A DNA stretch of 44,810 nt from Mycoplasma sp. CAG:877 (GCA_000433455.1 HF992495.1:41491-86300), one strand, 5' to 3'; positions 32,402 through 41,159 are shown, counted from the stretch's first letter. Program-made: numbers and translations. The notes: generated by a model from the sequence alone, not told the origin.

Positions 32402-34129
32402 ATGATTGATACTAATTCATTTAAAGGATTATTAGATAAATATGGAATGGATGCTGATAGTGTTATTAAAAATAATAGTAAGGTTTTGATTCGTGGTAAT
32501 TATAGTGATATAGAAGCTACAATTAATTATTTGGTTAATGATTTGGGATTTGCATCTAGATATATAGAAAAAGCTCCTAGTATACTTTATTTTAATGTGT
32601 CAGCAATAAGAAAGAATGTGGAGTTTTTAAAAAGACAAGGAATTATTTTTTCTAATGTTGAGAAATGTTTACATGTTTTAAGTACTATTCCTTGGAGGTT
32701 AGAAGAAACTTATAATTATGTTAGAGATAATTATGGAGATCAATTTATTAATAGAAATGTTTCTATATTAAGTGTTGATATCGAGAGAATAAAAGAAATA
32801 GAAAAGTTAGGGTTAGATAAGCGTTTAGTATTGTCAGCGGCACTTACTTTTTTACCAGTATCTGAAATAAAAAAGATTGTTGAAATATGTAGGAAAAATA
32901 ATGTAGAAATAATAGGTTCAGTATTTCGTAAGAGTTCAGTTGATATTGAAAAAATAATTTCTACATGTAGACAAAATAATATAGAGATAACTGGTACAGT
33001 ATTTATGAGAAGTGCTGAAGAAATTGAAGATATAATTTCAATATGTAAAAGGTATAATGTTGGAATAACTAGTTCAGTTTTTAATAAGACAGCTAAAGAT
33101 TTAGAACAAATAATTAAAATATGTAGAGATAATAATGTAGAGCCAGTTGGAAATATGTTTCAGGGCAATGTGTTAGAAGTAGAAGAAATTATTTCATTAT
33201 GTCGCGCTAATGGTATGGAGGTAACTGGTTCTATATTTAGAAGTAATGTTGATGAAATTAAAGAAATAATTAGAATATGTAGAGAAAATAATATAGAGAT
33301 AACTTCTACTGTATTTCATAAGAATCCTTTAGAATTGAAAAGAATTATTTCAGTATGTAAGAAAAATGATATAGAAATGACAGGAATGATATTTTTAAGA
33401 AGTGCTGATGAGGTTGAACAAATTGTTGAAATATGTAGGAAATATAATGTAAGACCAGTTGGAAATGTATTTTATCGTGATAATTTTGAAGTTGAAAAGA
33501 TTATCGAAGTATGTCGTGCTAATGGAGTAGAAATAACTGGATCGGTATTTTTGAAAAAAGCTGATGAAGTAGAAAAGATTATTGCTTTATGTAGAGATAA
33601 TAATATTAAAGTATCTGGTACAGTATTTTTAAGAAAAGCAGATGAAATAGAGAGAATAATTGGTATCTGTAGAGCTAATAATATTGAAATAACTAGTTCA
33701 GTATTTTATAAAAAAGCAGAAGAAGTAGAAAGAATAGTTGAAGTGTGTAGAGTTAATCATATAAAAATGAGTGGTGGAGTTTTCTCTAAGACTGCTAAAC
33801 AGTTACAGGAGAGTGTTGATTTTGTTAGAGATAATTATGGAGATGATTATTTAACTAATTTAATTGTTATAAAGAGTGCTAAAGGTTTAAGCAGAACACT
33901 TCCTTATTTAGATGAGTTAGGTGTACTTGAAACCGTTAGGAAAAGTGCTTCTATTCTTACTCTTACAGTTGAGGAGATAAAGGAACGTAAGAAGTTTATT
34001 GATTCTATTGGAGAAGCTATGGTATTAGAAAATGGTAGATTTAATGTGGTATTTGGAATGAGTAAGAATGCTTATGCAAGAAGAGTTGCTGCTTTGAGTA
34101 AGAATAATAGTTCATATGGGGGAAAATAG
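32402..34129 (+). CDS. mTERF-like solenoid protein with twelve 26-residue repeats
   Basis: 575 residues from ATG 32402, behind GGTGGTGG. Residues 1-150 resemble mTERF modules: LVNDLGFASRYIEKAPSIL, then VEFLKRQGI and VLSTIPWRLEETYNYV. Residues 154-465 are twelve tandem units of 26 residues, consensus DEVEKIIxICRxNNIEITGS followed by VFxKSA. The end (466-575) returns to mTERF-like helices (LVIKSAKGLSRTLPYLDELG in part). mTERF proteins of organelles bind nucleic acid through a helical solenoid; a bacterial protein of this kind would be a candidate nucleic-acid or protein binder. It ends SSYGGK, whose codons also provide the next gene's ribosome binding site. Confidence 0.75.
   Translation: MIDTNSFKGLLDKYGMDADSVIKNNSKVLIRGNYSDIEATINYLVNDLGFASRYIEKAPSILYFNVSAIRKNVEFLKRQGIIFSNVEKCLHVLSTIPWRLEETYNYVRDNYGDQFINRNVSILSVDIERIKEIEKLGLDKRLVLSAALTFLPVSEIKKIVEICRKNNVEIIGSVFRKSSVDIEKIISTCRQNNIEITGTVFMRSAEEIEDIISICKRYNVGITSSVFNKTAKDLEQIIKICRDNNVEPVGNMFQGNVLEVEEIISLCRANGMEVTGSIFRSNVDEIKEIIRICRENNIEITSTVFHKNPLELKRIISVCKKNDIEMTGMIFLRSADEVEQIVEICRKYNVRPVGNVFYRDNFEVEKIIEVCRANGVEITGSVFLKKADEVEKIIALCRDNNIKVSGTVFLRKADEIERIIGICRANNIEITSSVFYKKAEEVERIVEVCRVNHIKMSGGVFSKTAKQLQESVDFVRDNYGDDYLTNLIVIKSAKGLSRTLPYLDELGVLETVRKSASILTLTVEEIKERKKFIDSIGEAMVLENGRFNVVFGMSKNAYARRVAALSKNNSSYGGK
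32861..33796 (+). repeat. 12 x 78-bp coding tandem repeat
   Basis: Twelve in-frame units of exactly 26 codons with no indels. Units 4-7 match units 8-11 best (both sets start with ..VxPVGNxF and then CRANGxE(V/I)TGS), so a block of four units was duplicated. Confidence 0.88.
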
Positions 34130-34130
34130 T

Positions 34131-34409
34131 ATGGAATTTAGTATTGATTTTGATAAGATTAGTGAAATATATGGAGAAGAAGTACTTAGAGAAATGCAAG
34201 AAAATATGGATGAAGTAATTAAAAATGTTAATTACATGTATATGTTAGAATTTAATGATGTAGAGGATATATTCGAAAGAGAGATATTATTATTTTTATA
34301 TGATCATGATACTTTTAAAGATAAATTAAATAAATTGATATATAAATTGGGCCTTAATTATGTAGAAAAAATTGAAAATGATCTATCACTACTGGAGAGT
34401 TTACAATGA
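34131..34409 (+). CDS. small acidic protein, unknown
   Basis: 92 residues from ATG 34131; the ribosome binding site GGGGGA lies in the SSYGGK codons of the repeat gene. Entirely helical prediction, acidic and Leu-rich (EREILLFLYDHDTFKDKL), without known motif. It lies between two copies of the mTERF tail, so it may be a partner of the repeat protein. Confidence 0.65.
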   Translation: MEFSIDFDKISEIYGEEVLREMQENMDEVIKNVNYMYMLEFNDVEDIFEREILLFLYDHDTFKDKLNKLIYKLGLNYVEKIENDLSLLESLQ

Positions 34410-34519
34410 TAAATGCCAATGTATTAGAAAATAGATTTAATAGTTTGTTTGTTTTAAGTAAAAATAATTATGTAAAAAGAGTTTCAAATGTAAATAGTAG
34501 TTCGTATGGAGGAAAATAA
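34406..34519 (+). CDS. 37-residue duplicate of the mTERF-like protein's tail
   Basis: A short frame starts at ATG 34406 overlapping the stop of the previous gene. Its product VLENRFNSLFVLSKNNYVKR and the end SSSYGGK align with residues VLENGRFNVVFGMSKNAYAR...SSYGGK of the repeat protein. It is most simply the remnant of a second repeat-protein gene lost by deletion. It may still be translated, because its last codons form the GGAGGA site of the next gene. Confidence 0.6.
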   Translation: MINANVLENRFNSLFVLSKNNYVKRVSNVNSSSYGGK

Positions 34520-34520
34520 T

Positions 34521-35615
34521 ATGAAGAAAAAGAAAATCATTATTACTTCTTGTGTTTTACTGATTGTTTTAGGAGGAGTTATTTATTTTATGGGGAATAA
34601 TAAAGTGAAAGATTTACCAGTTACCGAAGGTGTTGATGTTGTTCCTACTATGGATGATAAGATAAGTAGAGATACTAGTTGGTGTAGTACATTTCAATTA
34701 GTTTGGAATGATATGAAAAGAGAAATAGTTGAGCAAGACGTTGTTTTTAGTCCTCAGATAAAGATGGTAGAAAATCTTAATAAAGAAAGTTTTACAGAAG
34801 ATATGTTATCTGATGAGTATTACTTTAAGATTTATGGATTTAAGAATTTGGAACTAAAAGAAAAAATAGAAAAAGGTATTAAGGAAAAGTTTAATCAAAC
34901 TAGTGATATTTTAGATGATTTTGATTGGAGTAATGAAGCATTAGATAATCCTAATAGTTCAGACATAAGAAGATATTTCTTTTATACAATGCTATATAGA
35001 GAGTTTGAATATAAGAGTAAGTTTAGTATTTTAGATAATGCTAATTTTGGAGAATATGAAGATGTTAAATATTTTGGAGTAAATAAAAATTCAAAAGAAA
35101 AAGTTAGAGAACAGATTGAAGTATTATTTTATAATTCTAAGAATGATTTTGCAGTTAAGATAAAGACTAAGAATAATGATGAAGTTATATTTTATAAAAA
35201 TCCGGAGGGAGAAACATTTAGAGAAATATATGATAATATGATGAAAAAGACTAATGAGTATGAAGGGAGCATTAGTTTTTCAGAAAATGACTTTTTTATG
35301 GCACCTATACTTTCATTTAATGTAAAAAGAGAATACAAAGAATTAGAAAATAAAGAGTTTGGTACAGCAGATGGTAATATAGCAATGATAGAAAAAGCAA
35401 TTCAGTCTATTAAGTTTTCTTTAGATGAGACCGGTGGAAAAGTAAAGAGTGAAGCTGGGGTTGACAGTTGGAAGACTACTAGTGTGGCTGGAGAAGAGAA
35501 AACAAGATATTTTAATGTTAATGATACATTTGCTTTGTTTTTAAAAGAAGAGAAAAGAGATGTACCTTATTTAGCATTAAGAGTTGATGATATAAGAAAA
35601 TATCAAAATAATTAA
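34521..35615 (+). CDS. membrane-anchored extracellular protein with a serpin-like end
   Basis: 364 residues from ATG 34521. A basic start MKKKK and one hydrophobic segment (residues 5-25) are followed by an outside domain of about 340 residues; there is no lipobox, so it is either anchored or cut. WCSTFQLVWNDMKREI near residue 50 is distinctive. The end, SIKFSLDETGGKVKSEAG then FNVNDTFALFLKEEKRDV...LALRV, recalls the hinge, the F.a..PF strand and the ..LFMGRV strand of serpins. That likeness is my inference; an active inhibitor would need the whole fold. Confidence 0.7.
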   Translation: MKKKKIIITSCVLLIVLGGVIYFMGNNKVKDLPVTEGVDVVPTMDDKISRDTSWCSTFQLVWNDMKREIVEQDVVFSPQIKMVENLNKESFTEDMLSDEYYFKIYGFKNLELKEKIEKGIKEKFNQTSDILDDFDWSNEALDNPNSSDIRRYFFYTMLYREFEYKSKFSILDNANFGEYEDVKYFGVNKNSKEKVREQIEVLFYNSKNDFAVKIKTKNNDEVIFYKNPEGETFREIYDNMMKKTNEYEGSISFSENDFFMAPILSFNVKREYKELENKEFGTADGNIAMIEKAIQSIKFSLDETGGKVKSEAGVDSWKTTSVAGEEKTRYFNVNDTFALFLKEEKRDVPYLALRVDDIRKYQNN

Positions 35616-35672
35616 TTAGTATATGATGTTTAATTTGTAGTATACTATTGATAGATATTATAGGAGGATGTT

Positions 35673-37067
35673 ATGGAGAATATTTTAAATAAAAAAGAAT
35701 CTGGTTGGAAAAGTTTAAGCTCTGGGGAAATGGATAGTATTATGACTTTTTCTGATAATTATATTAAGTTTTTAAATAGATCTAAGACTGAAAGAGAAGC
35801 TAATAAGAGTATTATTTTAGAGCTTGAGAAACATGGATTTAGAAATGTAAATGATATGGACAGATTGAGTGCTGGAGATAAGGTTTATTTTAGTAATAGA
35901 TGTAAGAGTGTTTTTGCTGCTGTTATTGGTAGTGGTAAAATAGATGAGGGAATTAATATAGTTGGTGCTCATATTGATTCACCTAGACTTGATTTAAAAC
36001 CTAATCCTGTGTATGAAGATGGAAAACTTGCTTTATTTAAGACTCATTACTATGGAGGAATTAAGAAGTATCAATGGACTACTATTCCTTTAGCAATACA
36101 TGGTGTTGTTGTTAAACCTAGTGGAGAGAAGATAAGTATTAATATTGGTGAGGATGATAATGATCCAATCTTTACTATTACTGATTTATTACCACATTTA
36201 GCAAAGGATCAAGTTGATAAAAAATTAGAAGAGGCTATTAAGGGAGAAAGTTTAAATATATTGATTGGTAGTATTCCTGGGGAAGAAAAGGAAAATCCTG
36301 TTAAGAATAATATTTTAAGAATATTAAATGAGAAGTATGGAATTAATGAAATTGATTTTTATAGTTCTGAACTAGAGGTTGTTCCAGCTTTTAAAGCTAG
36401 AAGTTTAGGATTTGATAGTAGTATGGTAGCTGGATATGGTCAAGATGATAAAGTATGTGCTTATGCTACTTTAAGAGCTATTATTGATGCTTCTGTAACT
36501 AGTGTTACTAGTGTTTCTATATTTGCTGATAAGGAAGAGATTGGTAGTGTAGGTAATACTGGAATGTATTCTGAGATGTTTGATAATTTTATTCTTCAAC
36601 TATTAGAAAAAACTGGTGATAATAGTGTTGGAAGTTTAAATAAGACTTATTGTAATTCTAGAATGTTATCTGCTGATGTTGGTGCTGGAGTTGATCCTAA
36701 TTATCAAGAGGTATCTGAATCTAATAATTCTTCATATATTGGTTATGGAGTTGAATTAAATAAATATACTGGAGCTAGAGGTAAGTCTGGAGCAAGTGAT
36801 GCTAATGCTGAGTTTGTTGCTTATGTAAGACGTGTATTTGAAAGTAATAATGTAAAATATCAAGTTTCTGAACTTGGTAAAGTAGATATTGGTGGAGGAG
36901 GAACAATCGCTTATATTTTAGCAAATAAGGGAATTGATGTTATTGATTGTGGTGTTCCAGTAATATCAATGCATTCTCCATATGAAGTTACTAGTAAATA
37001 TGATATTTATTCAGCTTATAATGGATATAAAGCATTCTTTGAGGCAACTGATAAAGTTAGTTATTAG
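35673..37067 (+). CDS. M18-family aspartyl/glycyl aminopeptidase
   Basis: 464 residues. Zinc ligands are in the family motifs GAHIDSPRLDLKPNP, GYGQDDKVCAYA, ADKEEIGSVG, SADVGAGVDPN and SMHSPYEV. M18 enzymes are large cytoplasmic complexes that trim N-terminal residues from peptides. The length is normal. GGAGG precedes ATG 35673. A TATACT at 35641-35646 may be its -10 box. Confidence 0.95.
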   Translation: MENILNKKESGWKSLSSGEMDSIMTFSDNYIKFLNRSKTEREANKSIILELEKHGFRNVNDMDRLSAGDKVYFSNRCKSVFAAVIGSGKIDEGINIVGAHIDSPRLDLKPNPVYEDGKLALFKTHYYGGIKKYQWTTIPLAIHGVVVKPSGEKISINIGEDDNDPIFTITDLLPHLAKDQVDKKLEEAIKGESLNILIGSIPGEEKENPVKNNILRILNEKYGINEIDFYSSELEVVPAFKARSLGFDSSMVAGYGQDDKVCAYATLRAIIDASVTSVTSVSIFADKEEIGSVGNTGMYSEMFDNFILQLLEKTGDNSVGSLNKTYCNSRMLSADVGAGVDPNYQEVSESNNSSYIGYGVELNKYTGARGKSGASDANAEFVAYVRRVFESNNVKYQVSELGKVDIGGGGTIAYILANKGIDVIDCGVPVISMHSPYEVTSKYDIYSAYNGYKAFFEATDKVSY

Positions 37068-37088
37068 TAGTTATAAATTGTTTATTAG

Positions 37089-37121
37089 AAAGGCAAATCG
37101 TTGTGTTGGTTTGCTTTTTTT
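37089..37121 (+). terminator. intrinsic terminator after the M18 gene
   Basis: AAAGGCAAATC (37089-37099) with GGTTTGC and T7 (37108-37121). The right half also forms the spacer of the next promoter. Confidence 0.85.
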
Positions 37122-37129
37122 GTTATAAT
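37101..37129 (+). promoter_or_regulatory. promoter overlapping the terminator
   Basis: TTGTGT (37101-37106) lies in the terminator loop; the 17-base spacer contains the T-run, and TATAAT is at 37124-37129. Start codon only 19 bases further. Confidence 0.6.
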
Positions 37130-37147
37130 TTTTTGAGAGGTGGGGTT

Positions 37148-38215
37148 ATGGTTAAGGACTTATGTTTCGAAATTCTTGATAAATGTTCTAATAATTGTAG
37201 ATTTTGTTCTTCTAACTCAGATATGTCTAAAGATACAGTTATTAGTTTTAATGATTTTAAAAGAGTAATAGATCACTTTATGAAAACTGGTGGAATAGGT
37301 GAATTATCTTTATCAGGTGGAGAGCCATTTTTACATCCGGAGTTAGAAAGAATGGTTGCTTATGCGACAGGATTAGGTATTAAAACAGTTATTTTTACTT
37401 CTGGAGTAAAGCTTAGAGAGCCTTTAAGTATGGATGAGAGAAGAAAAATAATTGTTGAAGAGAAGAGGCGTTTAGCTAGTGTTGATAGTGATGATATAAG
37501 AACTATTTTGGCTATTGGGAAGTTTTATGAAAAATTATTAAATCCACCGATATTTTCTTGTATAGAGAGGGAGAGGCTTGAACGATATAAAAGAATGGGC
37601 CTTTCTAAAATTGTCTTTGATATGCAAGGTTATGTACAAGAGACAGATACTTATTTAATGGGAAGAAGAAGTTATAGTCAACAAGCTTTATTTAGATCAT
37701 TACTTAATGCTTCTTTGGTAGGCTTGGATGTAGATGTACATTTTATTCCGATGAAGGTTAATTATAAAGAAATAAGAGAAATATTGGAGTTATTAGAATT
37801 AGCATCAGTTAAAAATATTAGTTTACTTAATTTTGTACCTCAAGGAAGAGGATTAGAAAATAGAGAGTCTTTAGAACTAAATGAAACTGAGAAAGATGAG
37901 TTTTTTGAGATTTTAGGTTCTGCTTTAGATGAAGGATTATATACAGGAAAGGTAAGAATTGGAATACCTTTACAAGGAGAAGAGACACATAAGTGTAATG
38001 CAGGACTTGAAAAGCTTGATATTAAATATGATGGAACTGTGTTACCTTGTCCGGCATTTAAAGAACTTAGTGCTGATGAGTATAAGAAGTATGGTATACA
38101 AGTTTATAGTATTTATGATGATTTAGATAAGATAAAAATATCTGGTGTTGGTACTAGAAGTGAAGCTCTTTGTAAGAAGGTTTATCAAAGGAAGGATAGT
38201 GGTAGTAATGATTAA
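37148..38215 (+). CDS. radical SAM protein with SPASM-like end
   Basis: 355 residues from ATG 37148, after GAGGTGGGG; the frame upstream to 37103 is terminator and promoter. The iron-sulfur site is CSNNCRFC (CxxxCxxC), followed by ELSLSGGEPFLHPEL (SAM-binding GGEP). Near the end THKCNAGLEKLDIKYDGTVL and PCPAFKEL resemble a small SPASM/twitch cluster site. Such proteins modify peptides or make cofactors. No candidate substrate peptide lies beside it. It overlaps the HD gene by eight bases. Confidence 0.85.
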   Translation: MVKDLCFEILDKCSNNCRFCSSNSDMSKDTVISFNDFKRVIDHFMKTGGIGELSLSGGEPFLHPELERMVAYATGLGIKTVIFTSGVKLREPLSMDERRKIIVEEKRRLASVDSDDIRTILAIGKFYEKLLNPPIFSCIERERLERYKRMGLSKIVFDMQGYVQETDTYLMGRRSYSQQALFRSLLNASLVGLDVDVHFIPMKVNYKEIREILELLELASVKNISLLNFVPQGRGLENRESLELNETEKDEFFEILGSALDEGLYTGKVRIGIPLQGEETHKCNAGLEKLDIKYDGTVLPCPAFKELSADEYKKYGIQVYSIYDDLDKIKISGVGTRSEALCKKVYQRKDSGSND

Positions 38216-38633
38216 TACGAAGTTAACAAGAAAGGCAATGGTTATAGCATATAACGCTCATATGGGGCAATTTGATAAAGCTTCTGTTCCTTATATATAT
38301 CATCCTATTCATATTGCAGAAGAAATGGATGATGAGGTTAGTTGTATTGTAGCTTTACTTCATGATGTAGTTGAAGATACGAGTGTTACTTTTACTGATT
38401 TAGAAAAAGAGTTTCCAAAAGAGGTTATTGAAGCTTTAAAATTATTAACTCATGGTGATGGTGTTAATTATATGGAGTATATTGAAAACATTAAAAGTAA
38501 TGAGATTGCTACTAAGGTGAAGATAGGTGATCTTAAACATAATATGGATACTAGTAGACTTGATATTATAACTGATGAAGATTTAATTAGAAAAGAAAAA
38601 TATAAGAGGTCACTTGAAATATTAGAAAGTTAA
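38208..38633 (+). CDS. HD-domain hydrolase of RelA/SpoT (MESH1-like) type
   Basis: 141 residues from ATG 38208. The pattern YIYHPIHIAEEM, then ALLHDVVEDTSVTFTDLEKEF and VKIGDLKHNMDTSR, is that of the ppGpp hydrolase domain of SpoT/Rel and of MESH1-like short hydrolases. It may degrade (p)ppGpp or a related nucleotide such as NADPH; no synthetase domain is attached. Confidence 0.85.
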   Translation: MINTKLTRKAMVIAYNAHMGQFDKASVPYIYHPIHIAEEMDDEVSCIVALLHDVVEDTSVTFTDLEKEFPKEVIEALKLLTHGDGVNYMEYIENIKSNEIATKVKIGDLKHNMDTSRLDIITDEDLIRKEKYKRSLEILES

Positions 38634-38635
38634 TT

Positions 38636-38664
38636 AGCAAGAATTGTTGTATTCCTGCTTTTTA
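38636..38664 (+). terminator. intrinsic terminator
   Basis: AGCAAGAAT (38636-38644) with ATTCCTGCT (38651-38659), one mismatch, then T5. Confidence 0.75.
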
Positions 38665-38711
38665 TTTAGGGGAGTGCTATTATAAAAACTAATTTTTTGG
38701 GGTGATTAGTT

Positions 38712-39637
38712 ATGGCTTATGATGTTTTTAGTATTGATAAGATGCAAATTAATGCCAGTGGGTTAAGAAAGTTTGCTAGAAAGTGCATTAGTGAAAGTAA
38801 TAGTAGAGTTTCAATAATGGCTAATCCTTATATTACTGGTGTTTATGATTTATCTAAGATTTTATATGAGAATAATCCACATGTTTATTTAAATCCAACA
38901 GAAAAGTTACGTATGGGTGAATATGTAAAAGATGGTGATTGCTATATTGTTGGTCCTAATCTTATGATATGGGATAGTACAACTAATATGTGGAGAGGAA
39001 TATCTATTTCGGCAGGGCCTTCTGGATAAACTGCTACTATAGAGGTTGGTAGTACTAGAACTGGAGATGATAGTAGCGAGGCTTTGGCTTTAGATAATGC
39101 GGTTGGCAATCATCATGTTTTTGATTTTGTTATACCAAGAGGTGATAAGGGAGAGAGTGGACCGACTGGCCCAAAAGGAGATAAAGGTGATACTGGACCA
39201 ATAGGGTCATTGGTGCTAACATCATATGATGCAGTTTGCTTTGCTAGTTTTAAGGATTCTACTACTGTTGGTACTTCAACTATTACGACAACTAGAATTA
39301 TTCCAGATAATTCTGATATTTTATCTATTTCTGGTAATCAAATTAAAGTTTCAAGAACTAGTGTATTTGAAATTACGTTGTGTGGCAGAATATCAGGAGT
39401 TACTAATGATACAGGGGTAAGTTTTATTTATATAATACTACTACTGGTGAGAAAATTAGTGATATGGAATTTGTTCTTGATAAAGGAAATACTAATGATA
39501 TGGATTTTTCTGAAGTTAATTTTGCTGGTGTTTATGCTGGTGGAAATTTAGAGGTTAGAACAGAAATTATTGGTGATGATACAGGTAGTGTTACTTTTTC
39601 AATGATTAATATTATTCTTAAGAGTTATAAGATGTAG
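38712..39637 (+). pseudogene. broken collagen-like surface protein gene (BclA-like)
   Basis: From ATG 38712 the frame gives an N-terminal part ending ISISAGPSG, then TAA (39027-39029). The same frame continues TATIEVGSTRTGDDSSEAL, VFDFVIPRGDKGESGPTG and PKGDKGDTGPIG, a collagen-like stretch of the type found in Firmicutes spore-surface and other Gly-x-y proteins. It then runs into a C-terminal globular domain. At the T4 near 39422-39425 the frame breaks; adding one T restores VSFYLYNTTTGEKISDMEF and the rest, to TAG 39637. A C1q/TNF-like BclA end is likely. Two lesions point to a dead gene. Confidence 0.8.
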
Positions 39638-39681
39638 ATTATGAGTATTAGTTTTTTTGGTTAATTTTTTTTAATATAATT

Positions 39682-39709
39682 GAGAATTTAGAAATGGATT
39701 CTCTTTTGT
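39682..39709 (+). terminator. intrinsic terminator, followed by TATAAT
   Basis: GAGAAT (39682-39687) with ATTCTC (39698-39703), then T4. TATAAT at 39715-39720 follows and probably starts the ASCH gene transcript. Confidence 0.7.
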
Positions 39710-39738
39710 TGTGTTATAATTTTAGAGGATGGTGTTTT

Positions 39739-40125
39739 ATGAGTGGTGTGTATGAAAGATGGAGATTTGGTACTGATAACGATAAGTTAGTAAAACTTGT
39801 TTTAAATGGAGATAAGAGAGCTACTACATCTTTATATGATGAGTATGTAACTAATAATGAAAAAGTACCTAAAGTAGGAGACAGAAGTATAATTTTATTT
39901 GATGATGGAAGAGATGCTTGCTTAATTGAGAATGTTGAAGTAATTGTTACGGAGTTTAAAAATATAACTGAAGATCTTGCTTTTATAGAGGGTGAAGGCG
40001 ATAAGTCACTTGCTTATTATAGAGATGAACATATAAGGATTTTTAAGAGTATTGATACTAATTTTTGCGATGAGTCAAAAGTTGTTTTTGAAGTGTTTAA
40101 AGTAGTTGAAAAGTATGATTTTTAG
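39739..40125 (+). CDS. ASCH-domain protein
   Basis: 128 residues from ATG 39739. The ASCH pattern is seen: WRFGTDNDKLVKLVLNGDKRATTSL, split as FGTDNDKLVKLVLNGDKRAT, then VGDRSIILFDDGRDACLIENVEV and EGEGDKSLAYYRDEHIRIF. The domain is a PUA-like beta-barrel thought to bind RNA; some members hydrolyse N4-acetylcytidine. The partner is unknown. The TAG stop overlaps the leader of the APH gene. Confidence 0.9.
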   Translation: MSGVYERWRFGTDNDKLVKLVLNGDKRATTSLYDEYVTNNEKVPKVGDRSIILFDDGRDACLIENVEVIVTEFKNITEDLAFIEGEGDKSLAYYRDEHIRIFKSIDTNFCDESKVVFEVFKVVEKYDF

Positions 40126-40144
40126 TTGGGAGGGGATTTGTTAT

Positions 40145-41056
40145 ATGAAAGATGTTATAGGTTCTATTGTTAGGGAAAATGTAGAATTATTTGGTAGTAG
40201 GCCAGAAGTTAAAAAAATTAATGTTGGTTTTACTAATACAATATTTATTATTAATGATAAGTATGTAGTAAAGATTTGTACTAATAGTAGTAATGAGGAA
40301 AAGTTTGCAAGAGAGATTGAGTTTTATAGGAAGAATAAGGATAATGATTTAATTCCAAAATTATATTATGCGAGTATGGATAAAAGCGTGGTTCCATATT
40401 ATTATGAGGTTATTGAGAGGATAGATGGAGTTTCTTTATATAACGTATGGCATACTTTGAATGAGGTACAAAGGGAAGACATTATAAAACAGTTATGTAT
40501 GGCAATGAAGATGTTTCATAGTAATACTTCTGATTGGTATGATTGGACTTTAAGGACTAAGAATATATTTGTACCACTATATGAGAAGGCTAGAGGTTTA
40601 AATTTATTTAGTGAGGAAGAGACAAATCTTATTGATGAGGCCTATAAAAAGTTTGATCAGTATTTAGAGTCAAAAGAGATGGTTCTAGTGCATAATGATT
40701 TACATTTTGATAATGTTTTTTATAGTAATGGTAAGATTAAGTTGATTGACTTTGAAAGAGCAATTTATGCACCTTTAGATTTTGAACTTGATATTTTATA
40801 TAGAATGGTTAGAATGCCTTGGAAATTTACTAGTGAAGAGACTGAGGGGTATGTAGAACTTGATGATTATAAAAACATTATGAAGTATATTGAAAAATAC
40901 TATCCTGAATTAGTTCATATTGATAATTTAGAGAAAAGATTAGCTATTTATGAAATGATTTATTTTATGAAGCAGTATATAGGCTATTCACATATTGTAG
41001 AGCTAAAGGATAATGTTTTAAAAGCTGCAAGGATTGTTGTTGGTATTAGTAATTAG
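40145..41056 (+). CDS. aminoglycoside phosphotransferase (APH) fold kinase
   Basis: 303 residues from ATG 40145, after GGGAGGGG. Kinase-like: VGFTNTIFIINDKYVVKIC (ATP loop and Lys), LVHNDLHFDNVFY (catalytic Asp) and IKLIDFERAIYAPLDFELDIL (metal Asp). Members phosphorylate antibiotics, homoserine, choline, sugars or other small molecules; resistance should not be assumed. It follows the ASCH gene by 19 bases. ATTAGTT/AACTAAT around the stop codon (41052-41086) could be a weak terminator. Confidence 0.88.
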   Translation: MKDVIGSIVRENVELFGSRPEVKKINVGFTNTIFIINDKYVVKICTNSSNEEKFAREIEFYRKNKDNDLIPKLYYASMDKSVVPYYYEVIERIDGVSLYNVWHTLNEVQREDIIKQLCMAMKMFHSNTSDWYDWTLRTKNIFVPLYEKARGLNLFSEEETNLIDEAYKKFDQYLESKEMVLVHNDLHFDNVFYSNGKIKLIDFERAIYAPLDFELDILYRMVRMPWKFTSEETEGYVELDDYKNIMKYIEKYYPELVHIDNLEKRLAIYEMIYFMKQYIGYSHIVELKDNVLKAARIVVGISN

Positions 41057-41100
41057 TTGGTTTTGTGTAGAAATTCACTAACTAATATTAACGATTTTTG

Positions 41101-41129
41101 TTGTTATTTTGTTTATATGCTAGTATAAT
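41101..41129 (+). promoter_or_regulatory. sigma-A promoter
   Basis: TTGTTA (41101-41106), 17-base spacer, TATAAT (41124-41129). Confidence 0.75.
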
Positions 41130-41159
41130 AGGCATTACTGATTTAGGGGGAGTGTTTTT

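Noticed and set aside
39226..39420. Separate Leu-rich membrane-like gene
   Set aside because: Out-of-frame reading of the collagen-like gene's globular domain.
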